A DNA stretch of 64,000 nucleotides from Martinezella tropici (GCF_008370325.1 NZ_VNIP01000004.1:124001-188000), one strand, 5' to 3'; positions 1 through 8,517 are shown, numbered from the stretch's first letter. Numbers and translations: made by a program. Notes: generated from the sequence alone by a model not told the origin.

Positions 1-7
1 AGACGAC

Positions 8-457
8 GTGCTTTCGACGCCGGGGCATCTCATTAGTCTCGCAGCGCGCGGGTTTGCCCGTCTAAGCGAGGCGCGCTTGAAGCCTCTTGGGTTTGGCGTC
101 GGCCAATTGCCGGTGCTGGTCGCGCTGCGGAACGGCAAGGCAAGCACGCAGCGCGATCTTGCTCGCTTCGCCAAGGTCGAGCAGCCGCCGATGGCGCAAA
201 TGCTCGCCCGCATGGAGCGGGACGGTTTGATCGAGCGAAAACCGCACCCGGAGGACGGGCGAAGCAGCCATATAAATCTCACGAAGGCTGCGAAGAAGCG
301 CATGCCTGATGCGATCGAAACCCTGTTCCAAGGAAATCGTGATGCGCTGGACGGGTTTACGGAAGAGGAAGCGGCACAATTCGTTGCCCTACTCACCCGG
401 CTGATCGCAAATCTGGATCAAATCACCGGCGCTGAGCCATCATCACACACATCCTAG
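8..457 (+). CDS. MarR-family transcriptional regulator (start uncertain)
   Basis: About 149 residues with a MarR-type winged helix: helical N-terminus, recognition segment near residues 45-70 (QRDLARFAKVEQPPMAQML), a wing with ERDGLIERKPHPEDGR and a C-terminal dimerisation helix. The ERxxxPxDxR wing signature is typical of the family. A GTG at 8 can serve as start, but the frame is open to the window edge, so the true start may lie upstream. Right after the stop there is a 6-bp stem (457-471) without a T-run. Its target is unknown. The next operon has its own TetR gene, so this protein need not control it. Confidence 0.8.
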   Translation: MLSTPGHLISLAARGFARLSEARLKPLGFGVGQLPVLVALRNGKASTQRDLARFAKVEQPPMAQMLARMERDGLIERKPHPEDGRSSHINLTKAAKKRMPDAIETLFQGNRDALDGFTEEEAAQFVALLTRLIANLDQITGAEPSSHTS

Positions 458-556
458 GCTTCGACGAAGCCGAGCAAACGACCATGCGGGTAAAAGCCGA
501 GCCGGCGCGATGCGTCGCCGCAGGCCATGCGTCGAGCCATCGCGAAACGGTAGAGC

Positions 557-585
557 TTTACAAAACGAACTAGTTCGTACATTAT
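557..585 (+). promoter_or_regulatory. Promoter with embedded palindromic operator, probably for the local TetR protein
   Basis: A -35-like TTTACA (557-562) and a -10-like CATTAT (580-585) are 17 bp apart. The spacer holds a perfect 14-bp palindrome, ACGAACTAGTTCGT (565-578). The 15-mer ACTAGTTCGTACATT starting at 569 or so recurs in the promoter at 4859-4887. Palindromes of the GAAC/GTTC kind are common TetR operators. Binding by the TetR protein at 4123-4794 is inferred from context. Confidence 0.6.
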
Positions 586-731
586 TGCCCAGAGGAGTGA
601 GGAATGCTGCCTTGGCAGCACCGATGACCGTCAGGATGAACTTGAATGTCCTGCGAGCGAGTGCGGGTAGAACCCGGATGCACCCGGTCGCGGCGCTCTT
701 TTGACATCGGAATTCTTCGGGAGGAACGACA

Positions 732-2072
732 ATGACAACACAGGTTGAACATAAGATGCCCAAGCGGGCAGCGCTCGCGAGTTGGCTCGGAAGTGCGGTC
801 GAGTACTATGATTTCTTCGTCTACGGGACAGCGGCCGCGCTGATTTTTCCAAAAATCTTCTTTTCGGCGGAAGATCCGCAAACGGCAGCCATCGCCTCCT
901 TTGCAACCTTTGGTGTAGCCTACATCATGCGGCCCCTAGGTGCGGTCATTCTCGGTCATGTCGGCGACAAGTTCGGCCGCAAGAAGGTGCTGACCTTCAC
1001 TTTGCTCCTTATGGGCTTTTCGACCTTCATCATCGGTTGCCTGCCGACCTACAATCAAGCTGGCATTCTGGCGCCGATTCTTCTGGTTCTGGCGCGCTTG
1101 CTCCAGGGCATTTCGGCTGCCGGCGAACAGGCCGGCGCCAGTTCCATGACGCTAGAGCATGCCCCTGAAAACCGACGCGCCTTCTTTACCAGCTTCACGC
1201 TGAGCGGAACGCAAGCCGGGTTGATCCTTGCAACATTGGTCTTCATCCCGCTTGGAAAGCTCGATGAGGCCGCATTGATGTCCTGGGGCTGGCGCGTGCC
1301 CTTCTTTCTGAGCTTCGTGGTTGTCATCGTCGGATTCTGGGTTCGCCGAACACTCGCTGAAACGCCTGCTTTCCTGGAGGAAACAAAGAAGGGAGAGGTT
1401 GCGAAAGTACCGCTTGTCTCGCTTCTCACCAACTATTGGACCGATGTTCTCCGCATCATCTTCGCCGCGTTGATTTCCGTCGTCAGCACCATTTTCAGCG
1501 TCTTCACGCTGTCCTATGCGGTCAATACCATGCATATCGACCGCTCGACGATGCTGACCGTTCTGGTGCTTGCCAATATCGTGGCATTAGGCGCCATTCC
1601 GGCATGGGCCACTCTCGCGGATCGCATCGGCCGCAAGCCGGTGTTCATCTTCGGCGCCATCGGCTGCGCGGTGCTGATTTGGCCCTATATCTGGGCCATC
1701 AGCCAGAACAACCTCATGCTCGTCTTCGTTCTCGGCATTCTGCTTTCGGGTGTGGTCTACAGCGCCTCCAACGGCGTCTGGCCGGCGCTCTATGCGGAAA
1801 TGTTCGACACCCGCGTGCGTCTGTCCGGCATGGCGGTCGGCACCCAGATCGGCTTTGCGCTCGGTGGTTTCGCACCGACGATCAGTGCCGCCGTGATGGG
1901 CACCGGGCCGATGGGATGGGTACCGGTGGCCGTGTTTACCTCGATCACAGCCTTGATTGCTGCCGTCTCCGCGGCGACGGCAACGGAGACCTACCGAACG
2001 CCGATCGATCAACTCGGCAAGGATGGACGAGGCTTTGCAGCCTCGGTTCGCCACGTCGACCGGACGGTCTAG
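732..2072 (+). CDS. MFS transporter, metabolite:H+ symporter (MHS) family; probable shikimate/quinate permease
   Basis: A 446-residue polytopic protein with about 12 hydrophobic segments. The N-terminus ASWLGSAVEYYDFFVYGTAA is the classic MHS opening. GHVGDKFGRKKVL (near residue 75) is the MFS loop 2-3 signature, and a second copy (ADRIGRKPVF) follows the middle loop. A GGGAGG ribosome site precedes the ATG. MHS members carry shikimate, dicarboxylates, proline/betaine and similar acids. The dehydroshikimate dehydratase directly downstream and the shikimate dehydrogenase of the same locus point to shikimate, quinate or dehydroshikimate as substrate. It is the first gene of the operon behind the palindromic promoter at 557-585. 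Confidence 0.85.
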   Translation: MTTQVEHKMPKRAALASWLGSAVEYYDFFVYGTAAALIFPKIFFSAEDPQTAAIASFATFGVAYIMRPLGAVILGHVGDKFGRKKVLTFTLLLMGFSTFIIGCLPTYNQAGILAPILLVLARLLQGISAAGEQAGASSMTLEHAPENRRAFFTSFTLSGTQAGLILATLVFIPLGKLDEAALMSWGWRVPFFLSFVVVIVGFWVRRTLAETPAFLEETKKGEVAKVPLVSLLTNYWTDVLRIIFAALISVVSTIFSVFTLSYAVNTMHIDRSTMLTVLVLANIVALGAIPAWATLADRIGRKPVFIFGAIGCAVLIWPYIWAISQNNLMLVFVLGILLSGVVYSASNGVWPALYAEMFDTRVRLSGMAVGTQIGFALGGFAPTISAAVMGTGPMGWVPVAVFTSITALIAAVSAATATETYRTPIDQLGKDGRGFAASVRHVDRTV

Positions 2073-2152
2073 CGGTTAGTCTCCGGACAGGGATGACCTC
2101 CAGCGATCGCGGATGAATTTGTTGAAAATCGCCAAGAGAACGGGATGAAACA

Positions 2153-4039
2153 ATGAAAACCTCGATCGCGACCGTTTCGATCAGCGGTGACCTCAAGGAA
2201 AAGCTCCAGGCCATCGCCAAGGCCGGCTTCGAGGGCGTCGAAATCTTCGAGAACGATTTCCTCGCCTTCGATGAATCGCCGCGCCAGGTCGGTCGAATGG
2301 TCAGGGATCATGGGCTGGAAATCACGCTGTTTCAGCCCTTCCGGGATTTCGAGGGCATGCCTGAACCCTTGCGCAGCCGGACCTTCGATCGGGCCGAACG
2401 CAAGTTCGATCTGATGCAGGAAATGGGGACGGACCTCGTTCTTGTTTGTTCCAACGTGTCGTCCGCGGCGCTTGGCGGCATCGACCGCGCCGCGGACGAT
2501 TTCTTCGAACTCGGCGAGAGGGCGGCCAAGCGCGGCCTGCGGGTTGGATATGAGGCGCTTGCCTGGGGACGGCACATTCACGATCACCGTGACGCCTGGG
2601 AAATCGTTCGTCGGGCCGATCATCCGAATATCGGTCTCATTCTAGATAGCTTCCACACGCTTTCGCGCAAGATCGACGTCAATTCGATCCGGTCGATCCC
2701 GAAGGAGAAGATCTTCATCATCCAGCTTGCCGATGCGCCGCTGATCGATATGGATCTTCTCTATTGGAGCCGCCACTTCCGCAACATGCCGGGCGAGGGG
2801 GATCTTCCCGTTCTCGAATTCATGAAGGCCGTCGCCGCGACGGGCTATGACGGATATCTGTCGCTGGAGATTTTCAACGACCAGTTTCGCGGCGGCTCGC
2901 CGACCGCCATAGCCGTGGATGGCCGGCGGTCGCTCGTCTATCTTGGCGATCAGGTTCGCCGCGCGGAAAGCAGCAGCCTGACTTTGCCGCCCATGCCGGC
3001 GCGTGCCGATGTGGACGGCATCGCCTTTATCGAATTCACCGTCGACGAAGCCGAAGCGCCCGTTCTTTCTGATCGGCTGCGGGCACTGGGCTTTCGACAT
3101 GTCGGGCGTCACAAAACCAAGCGTGTCTATGTCTTCCGGCAGGGCGATATCAATCTGGTCGTCAATACCGATCCGGACGGGTTCGCCGGTGCCTCCTATG
3201 CTTTGCACGGACAATCGGCCTATGCGATGGGATTGTGGGTGGATGATGCCGAAGCCGCAGTTGCGAGGGCTGTGGCCCTAGGTGCGGAACGTTTCGAGCA
3301 GCCATTGGCACCCGGCGAGATCGAAATGCCAGGTGTCAGGGGCGTTGGCGGTGGCGTCCTGTACTTTCTCGACCGCAAAAGCCCCCTCGCGCGCATATGG
3401 GAGATCGAATTCGATCCCGTCAACGACGATGCCGATCTGCGGCCGGTCGGTCTGACCGGTATCGATCATATTGCGCAAACGACGAAATATGAGGAACTGC
3501 TGACTTGGCTGCTTTTCTACACGGCGATATTGGATGCGCATAAGACGCCGATGGTCGATATCATCGATCCTGCCGGGGTCGTTCGCAGCCAGGTCGTCGA
3601 AAACGAGCGAGGCAGCTTGCGCATTACACTGAACGGCGCGGAAAATCGCAACACCTTGGCCGGGCACTTTATCGCCGAGACCTTCGGTTCGGGCATTCAG
3701 CATCTCGCCTTCGCGACAGACGATATTTTCGCGGCAGCGGCTGCCTTATCGGATAACGGCTTTGCCACCTTGATGATCTCGCCCAACTATTACGACGATC
3801 TGGAGGCGAGGTTCGGTTTGGATCCGGCTTTCACCGATCGCCTGAAGGCCCACAACATCCTCTATGATCGCGACGATCACGGCGAATATTTCCAGCTCTA
3901 TAGCCCGACCTATGGCGAAGGCTTCTTTTTCGAGATTGTTCAGCGCAGCGGCTATCGCGGATATGGCGCGGCGAATGCCATCTTTCGCATAGCGGCGCTC
4001 CGGCGTCACCTGCGGCCGATTGGTGTGCCGAAACTTTAG
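2153..4039 (+). CDS. quiC: 3-dehydroshikimate dehydratase, bifunctional QuiC type (sugar isomerase-like domain fused to HPPD-like domain)
   Basis: At 628 residues it has two parts. Residues 1 to about 265 are an AP-endonuclease-2-like TIM barrel with the expected metal ligands (Glu in YEALAWG near 135, Asp/His in LDSFHT near 165, Glu in SLEIFND near 240). This half should dehydrate 3-dehydroshikimate to protocatechuate. Residues about 285-610 are a vicinal-oxygen-chelate module like 4-hydroxyphenylpyruvate dioxygenase and keep a plausible His-His-Glu triad (DHIAQT near 437, QHLAFAT near 516, FFEIVQR near 593). Such fusions are known as QuiC1 in Pseudomonas; the role of the second half is unclear. 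It follows the transporter gene by 80 bp. Protocatechuate would enter the beta-ketoadipate pathway, which is not encoded here. Confidence 0.87.
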   Translation: MKTSIATVSISGDLKEKLQAIAKAGFEGVEIFENDFLAFDESPRQVGRMVRDHGLEITLFQPFRDFEGMPEPLRSRTFDRAERKFDLMQEMGTDLVLVCSNVSSAALGGIDRAADDFFELGERAAKRGLRVGYEALAWGRHIHDHRDAWEIVRRADHPNIGLILDSFHTLSRKIDVNSIRSIPKEKIFIIQLADAPLIDMDLLYWSRHFRNMPGEGDLPVLEFMKAVAATGYDGYLSLEIFNDQFRGGSPTAIAVDGRRSLVYLGDQVRRAESSSLTLPPMPARADVDGIAFIEFTVDEAEAPVLSDRLRALGFRHVGRHKTKRVYVFRQGDINLVVNTDPDGFAGASYALHGQSAYAMGLWVDDAEAAVARAVALGAERFEQPLAPGEIEMPGVRGVGGGVLYFLDRKSPLARIWEIEFDPVNDDADLRPVGLTGIDHIAQTTKYEELLTWLLFYTAILDAHKTPMVDIIDPAGVVRSQVVENERGSLRITLNGAENRNTLAGHFIAETFGSGIQHLAFATDDIFAAAAALSDNGFATLMISPNYYDDLEARFGLDPAFTDRLKAHNILYDRDDHGEYFQLYSPTYGEGFFFEIVQRSGYRGYGAANAIFRIAALRRHLRPIGVPKL

Positions 4040-4122
4040 TCTCTCCCCATTCGTGTAAAGCCTGTGTTAAAGCTTTGATCTTCTATGATGGGCAGAGACA
4101 GACCCAGGAAGACGGGCAGGGC

Positions 4123-4794
4123 ATGACGAAAGCGCAAGCGGCCAAGATCGAGCGTCTGACGCGAAAGAACGATCCAGACGCGACCAAGGAAAATATTCTG
4201 AAGATCGCCACCGAGGAATTTGTCGCAGCCGGTTTTTCCGGTGCGCGCGTGGATGAGATCGCCGAGCGCACCAAGACGTCCAAGCGCATGATCTATTATT
4301 ATTTCGGCAGTAAGGAAGGGCTCTATCTCGCCGTTCTCGAGCAAGCCTATACGAAGATCCGCACACTGGAGAGCGAGCTCGATCTCGAAAACATGCCGCC
4401 GGTTCAGGCGATGGCGCAATTGATCGCAAGCACCTTCGATCATGATGATCAGAATCCGGATTTCGTGCGCCTGGTCAGCATCGAAAACATCCATCGTGCC
4501 GAGCATATGAAGCGATCGGTCGTCCTGTCGCAGATGAACATCGCGATCATCGATATCATCACGGACATCCTCGAGCGAGGTTATGCCGACGGCAGCTTCG
4601 TGCGTCGGGTGGATCCGGTCGATCTGCATATGATGATCAGCGCCCAGTGCTTCTTTCGCGTTTCCAATCGCCACACCTTCGGAGCGATCTTCGAGCGGGA
4701 CCTGTCCTCGGAAGAGCTGAAAAAGCGGCACAAGTCCCTGATCGTCGACGCCATTCTTGCCTTTCTGAGACATACTTCCTCCGAAATAGTCTGA
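4123..4794 (+). CDS. TetR/AcrR-family regulator, probable repressor of the shikimate/quinate genes
   Basis: About 223 residues. The N-terminal HTH is clear: ILKIATEEFVAAGFSGARVD followed by EIAERTKTSKRMIYYYFGSK, ending with the TetR YYFGSKEGLY signature. The C-terminal ligand domain resembles TetR_C proteins found beside aromatic-acid catabolic genes. I chose ATG 4123, which has GGCAGG upstream; an in-frame TTG at 4075 would add an unsupported 16-residue tail. It lies between the two catabolic transcription units, 83 bp after quiC and before the palindromic promoter of the dehydrogenase. An inducer such as shikimate, quinate or protocatechuate is inferred. Confidence 0.85.
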   Translation: MTKAQAAKIERLTRKNDPDATKENILKIATEEFVAAGFSGARVDEIAERTKTSKRMIYYYFGSKEGLYLAVLEQAYTKIRTLESELDLENMPPVQAMAQLIASTFDHDDQNPDFVRLVSIENIHRAEHMKRSVVLSQMNIAIIDIITDILERGYADGSFVRRVDPVDLHMMISAQCFFRVSNRHTFGAIFERDLSSEELKKRHKSLIVDAILAFLRHTSSEIV

Positions 4795-4858
4795 CGCGCA
4801 TAGAGCCGCCTGGTTTGCGTCGGGGGATTTTTCCGGAGCAGGAGCGCGCGTCCTCATA

Positions 4859-4887
4859 TTGACTTTACGTACTAGTTCGTACATTTT
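4859..4887 (+). promoter_or_regulatory. Promoter with embedded operator for the shikimate dehydrogenase gene
   Basis: TTGACT (4859-4864) and a weak -10 CATTTT (4882-4887) are 17 bp apart. Between them is ACGTACTAGTTCGT, one symmetric position away from the perfect palindrome at 565-578, followed by the same ACATT. Matching geometry in both promoters (operator in the -35/-10 spacer) suggests repression by steric block. The TetR protein encoded just upstream is the obvious candidate. Confidence 0.6.
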
Positions 4888-4935
4888 GCGGGAAGGCCTG
4901 TGGCGTGGCTTTCATTCGCCGCTCGGGAGGAAGAA

Positions 4936-5811
4936 TTGGATACTCAACCCGCCGTTATTCCGCGCCAGCTTCATGTTGGATTGATCGGCGCCGGCATAGG
5001 CCGTTCGCTGACGCCGGCCATGCACATGCGTGAAGGCGAACATTGTGGCCTATCCTATCGTTACGATCTCATCGACCTGGATGTTCGTGGCCTCTCCGTA
5101 TCGGACCTGCCGGCTCTTATCGACGAGGCCGAGGCGCAGGGCTTTGCCGGCCTCAACATCACCCATCCCTGCAAGCAGGCAGCGGTCGTACTGATGGACG
5201 ATCTGTCGCCCGATGCCCAGACGCTGCGATCCATCAATACGGTCGTTTTCCAAGGAAAACGCAGGGTCGGCCACAATACCGATTGGTGGGGATTTGCCGA
5301 AAGTTTCCGGCGCGGGTTGGCGGGCGTTTCGCTTGCTCACGTCGTGCAACTGGGTGCGGGCGGCGCCGGCGTTGCCGTTGCCCATGCGGTGGCTGGGATG
5401 GGTGCACGTTCGATCGAGATATTCGACCTGGATCCCTTGCGTGCAAAGGCACTCGTGGACCAGCTGCAGCCGGCACATGGCACTTGCACTTTCTCGGTTG
5501 GTCGTGATCTGGCCGCGGCCCTGGATACTGCTGACGGCCTGGTTCACGCAACGCCGACGGGCATGGCCGCCCATCCTGGGCTGCCGCTCGATGCGCAACT
5601 TCTATCGGACCGCCTCTGGGTCGCCGAGATCGTCTATTTCCCGATCGAAACCGAATTGGTGATGCTTGCAAAGAAAAAGGGATGCCGCGTTCTCGACGGT
5701 GGCGGCATGGCGGTATTCCAAGCGGTGAAGGCTTTCGAGCTGTTCACCGGCATCCGTCCGACGACTGGGCGGATGATGCAGCATTTCAATTCGCTGCGCA
5801 CCATGATCTGA
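4936..5811 (+). CDS. Shikimate/quinate dehydrogenase (AroE-like, catabolic type)
   Basis: About 291 residues. The substrate domain has GRSLTPAMH (where anabolic AroE has SxS at the start), Lys in NITHPCK, Asn in SINTV and Asp in HNTDWWGF, covering the catalytic Lys/Asp pair. A dinucleotide site GAGGAGVAVAHA follows, and GGGMAVFQAVKAFELFTG closes the fold. I prefer a TTG start at 4936 because GGGAGG sits 5 bp upstream; a GTG at 4900 would lack such a site and add residues absent from the family. The SLTP motif and the context favour a catabolic quinate/shikimate dehydrogenase feeding QuiC over the biosynthetic AroE. NAD or NADP preference cannot be told. Confidence 0.85.
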   Translation: MDTQPAVIPRQLHVGLIGAGIGRSLTPAMHMREGEHCGLSYRYDLIDLDVRGLSVSDLPALIDEAEAQGFAGLNITHPCKQAAVVLMDDLSPDAQTLRSINTVVFQGKRRVGHNTDWWGFAESFRRGLAGVSLAHVVQLGAGGAGVAVAHAVAGMGARSIEIFDLDPLRAKALVDQLQPAHGTCTFSVGRDLAAALDTADGLVHATPTGMAAHPGLPLDAQLLSDRLWVAEIVYFPIETELVMLAKKKGCRVLDGGGMAVFQAVKAFELFTGIRPTTGRMMQHFNSLRTMI

Positions 5812-5955
5812 CCTGCGGCTGAAGCAGTCGATGCGGGAATCCGAAGATCATTGATCATTCCGACTGTCTCTGCGCAGGATCAATGTCGGCTCTGACGATG
5901 ATCGACGACGCGCGCGTGGAGGTGTATGCCTGTGTGCGTCAAAGAAAGTCTGTGC

Positions 5956-6240
5956 GTGGTGTATTCGGGAACCAAGCATGCGGCGAGTGCCATGGCTGAA
6001 TCGCTTCGGCGCGAAATTGGCAAGGACGGGATTCGCGTGACCTGCATTGAGCCCGGCGCCGTCAAAACTGAATTTGTATCGCATATGCGCGCAGACGTTC
6101 GCCAATCCGTCGAACAAAGACTGGGAGATATGGTGCAGCTGGAGAGCGAGGACGTAGCCAATGCCATTCTCTACGCGGTCACGCAACCGTCCAGGGTCAA
6201 TGTCAACATCCTTACGCTCTATCCGACACAACAGGCCTAG
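5956..6240 (+). pseudogene. 5'-truncated short-chain dehydrogenase/reductase remnant
   Basis: About 94 codons match the C-terminal half of a classical SDR: the YxxxK active site (YSGTK), helix HAASAMAESLRREI, then IRVTCIEPGAVKTEF and a C-terminus ending in LTLYPTQQA. The N-terminal Rossmann half, with its TGxxxGxG motif and catalytic Ser, is missing. The bases before 5950 do not encode it in any frame I could read. An in-frame ATG exists at 5926, but the product could not bind NAD(P). Most likely a deletion or rearrangement scar. Confidence 0.7.
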
Positions 6241-6359
6241 CCGCTGGATTGACGGTTCGGCTAATGGCAGATCGATCCGGGCGTTCCCGACAAGAAAGAG
6301 CTGATCTTCAACCAGGACTTTTATCCCGTCATCTCATCGGCCGCATCGGTTCCTCTCAT

Positions 6360-7289
6360 TCAGTTCAGCACCTTCAGGACGATTTTGCCTCGAATGTGAT
6401 CTTCTTGAAGCGCCTTTTGTGCCGCCGCTGCCTCACGAAGCCCGAAGGTGCGATCGACGCGGACTTTCACCCTACCGCTGTCGATGAGTTTGGCGATCTT
6501 CTGGAGTTGGGCGCCGCTCGGCTGCGCGGTGTAGCGGCCGGTCCTGATGCCTTGGGCTTCGGCGCGCTGTTTATTGGGCTCCGACAGGGTGGAAATCAAC
6601 GCACCGCCGCTTTTAATGATCGAAAAGCTCCGATCCTGTGTCTCGCCGCTCACAAGATCGAAGACGAGATCGACGGGTTCGACGATAGTCTCGAAGCGCT
6701 CTGATTTATAGTCGATGATCTGGTCGGCGCCCAAGCCACTCAGGAAGTCCCGGTCAGCCGCTGAAGCCGTGGTCGCCACCCAAGCACCGCTGGCTTTGGC
6801 GAACTGAATTGCAAGATGGCCGACACCGCCTGCGCCGCCATGGATGAGAACACGCTGGCCGGCTTCGAGCTTGCCGTGATCGAAGAGGCCTTGCCATGCC
6901 GTGATGCCCGCAAGCGGCACCGCAGCGGCTTGAACATGGTCCAGAGAATGAGGCTTCGTGGCGATCTCGTCCGATTTTGCGATCACGAATTCTTCGTAGC
7001 CGCCGTGATCCGGCGTCAGAAAGGCGAAGACCTCGTCACCCATCAGAAAACTTGAAACCGACTGTCCCGCATCGGCAATTTCGCCGCTGACGTCGCGACC
7101 GAGCACATAGGGGAAATCTTTTTCGGTGACGACGGGATATTTGCCCTCGCGCATCTTCGCATCGACCGGATTGACGCTCGCGGCAAAGACCTTGATGACC
7201 ACTTCGTCGGTCGCTGGTATCGGCTGCTCGATTTGGTCGAGCTGCATGACCTCCGGCCCGCCAAAACGATGAATTCGTACGGCTTGCAT
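6360..7289 (-). CDS. Zinc-independent MDR-family NADPH:quinone reductase-like oxidoreductase
   Basis: About 309 residues starting MQAVRIHRFGGPEVM, the usual opening of quinone oxidoreductase-like MDR proteins. An ATG at 7289 with GGAG upstream is preferred over a longer frame start at 7358. The GroES-like domain contains NPVDAKMREG and VLGRDVSGEI. The nucleotide domain has HGGAGGVGHLAIQFAKA near residues 150-165. The C-terminal LREAAAAQKALQEDHIRGKIVL segment is typical. No catalytic zinc ligands are evident. It probably reduces quinones or enals with NADPH in the cytoplasm. It is monocistronic, between two gene remnants, so the context says little. Confidence 0.82.
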   Translation of the reverse strand: MQAVRIHRFGGPEVMQLDQIEQPIPATDEVVIKVFAASVNPVDAKMREGKYPVVTEKDFPYVLGRDVSGEIADAGQSVSSFLMGDEVFAFLTPDHGGYEEFVIAKSDEIATKPHSLDHVQAAAVPLAGITAWQGLFDHGKLEAGQRVLIHGGAGGVGHLAIQFAKASGAWVATTASAADRDFLSGLGADQIIDYKSERFETIVEPVDLVFDLVSGETQDRSFSIIKSGGALISTLSEPNKQRAEAQGIRTGRYTAQPSGAQLQKIAKLIDSGRVKVRVDRTFGLREAAAAQKALQEDHIRGKIVLKVLN

Positions 7290-7394
7290 CGTTGAATCTC
7301 CGTGCTGATTAAATCTTAGAACCGCAACCGAACAAGCCACTGTGCCGGAAGTTCCCAAAGCGGGAGATACGAAGAATGAATGATCCGAAAGCGT

Positions 7395-7598
7395 TCATGC
7401 CCGTTTCAGATATCTCCATGCCGCCATGCTGCCGAGAAGTTGAGCGACGCCGCCATAGAGCATGGCTGCGATGAAGCCGAGCGGAGGTTCATGGAAAAAT
7501 GCAAAAACCGATCCGAGTATTGCCACGCCCATGGTTGCGCCGACCATGCGCGCGACTTCCTCTCGGAAGCAAACGTAGCGCAATTGAATTGGTTTCAC
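7395..7598 (-). pseudogene. C-terminal fragment of an MFS (DHA2-like) transporter
   Basis: The 67-codon frame reads as a hydrophobic tail with an Arg-rich entry (REEVARMVGATMGVAILGSVF), which resembles the last two membrane segments of EmrB/QacA-type drug efflux proteins. It ends in a Lys-Arg-rich tail. No upstream part of such a transporter exists in the neighbouring bases, and there is no good ribosome site. The region from 5.9 to 7.6 kb thus holds two unrelated gene remnants around one intact gene. Confidence 0.45.
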
Positions 7599-7616
7599 GT
7601 CGCATGCGATCCGATC

Positions 7617-7641
7617 GGAACAAATACCCGTGGCCGTCGTT
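7617..7641 (+). promoter_or_regulatory. EcfG-type general stress promoter, GGAAC-N16-CGTT
   Basis: GGAAC at 7617-7621 and CGTT at 7638-7641 with 16 bp between, the consensus known for EcfG/RpoE4-type sigma factors of alphaproteobacteria. It is 66 bp upstream of the ATG at 7708 on the same strand. It also overlaps the alternative GTG at 7630, arguing that this GTG is not the start. Confidence 0.6.
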
Positions 7642-7707
7642 CAATCAAAGACATGCTCGGTCGGCGGCGCGAATGCTCGCGACCCCATCCCGGGCTCGGA
7701 GTTGACG

Positions 7708-8010
7708 ATGAACCGCAAGTCAAAGGAAGAGCCGGACATTCGCACAACGCCGGCATCTCGTCGCAGGGTCGGTTCTTCTCTGATCGCCTGGATAGCGGCG
7801 CTGATTTTCGCTTTGTTTGCGGGTGCGCTTTTAATGAAATCGGAAAACCAGCTGAGCACAAATTCAGGGACGGATAGTGTGACGACGTCTTCCACGACAT
7901 CGGCGCCTCCGATAAAGAACGAGGCTGCACCAATGCCGTCAACCAGGCAGAATTCCCCAGCAGGTTCGCTTGAAGTACCTGCGCGTGCCGATAATAGTTT
8001 GCAGCCATGA
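7708..8010 (+). CDS. Small single-pass membrane protein of unknown function
   Basis: About 100 residues: a basic N-terminus (MNRKSKEEPD), one membrane segment at about residues 25-42 (LIAWIAALIFALFAGALL), then a Ser/Thr/Pro-rich low-complexity tail that would lie in the periplasm. CGGAG lies 7 bp before the ATG. I recognise no domain. The perfect EcfG-type promoter upstream suggests a general stress response protein of the envelope. Confidence 0.6.
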   Translation: MNRKSKEEPDIRTTPASRRRVGSSLIAWIAALIFALFAGALLMKSENQLSTNSGTDSVTTSSTTSAPPIKNEAAPMPSTRQNSPAGSLEVPARADNSLQP

Positions 8011-8214
8011 TGACACCGACTTGTGGCCGGCCCCTCTGTTCCCAACGTGAAGGAGCAGGGTGGAGCGTCATTTCATCCACGGCAGTCGTACCAATCGAGT
8101 GAGAGACCGAGACCGGCAGTAGCATGTAGGACGGCGTCTTCGATTTTTTGTCGTAACGGGCCACGGGCGAATAGGGGGATCCGCGGATCTGGTTCGGTCC
8201 GAAGCCTGGAATTT

Positions 8215-8517
8215 TCACCAGAGCGCCTGGTGCTGAATATCATCCAACTGCGGCAGGATCGACATTTCTGTTTCCGAATGCCGCGCTATGGTCGGGTGGA
8301 TCTCATCCAATGCGTGCCGGTGCAGAAGGGCAAACAGGGCATCGTTCATGTTTGCGCCATTGAAGATTTCGGGATCGTCACAGGCAACGTTGATGGTCCG
8401 CTCCACCACGCGGTTTACAGCCGCTTCGTTGACGAGAAACCCGCGCGCCCAATTTCTCAGCATGGCGCGGAGTGTCGGATCTTTTGGGAATTTTGCTGGT
8501 TTCAGGAGGATCATCAT
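8215..8517 (-). CDS. Small protein resembling sigma-70 region 2 only
   Basis: About 100 residues from ATG 8517 (GGGAGA upstream; the frame opens further to 8547). Residues about 15-70, with LRAMLRNWARGFLVNEAAVN and FNGANMNDALFALLHRHALD, follow the pattern of ECF sigma region 2 (LRRYARxLTGNxxxADDLVQ then NLRAWLFTILRN). The DDLVQ core is degenerate (NRVVERT), and region 4 is absent. It could be a sigma-like decoy or adaptor, or only an analogous helical protein. Rhizobia carry small proteins of this kind near EcfG-type stress genes. Function is not established here. Confidence 0.55.
   Translation of the reverse strand: MMILLKPAKFPKDPTLRAMLRNWARGFLVNEAAVNRVVERTINVACDDPEIFNGANMNDALFALLHRHALDEIHPTIARHSETEMSILPQLDDIQHQALW

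Noticed and set aside
457..471. Short stem-loop after the MarR gene as a rho-independent terminator
   Set aside because: The stem is only 6 bp with a 3-base loop and no U-tract follows.
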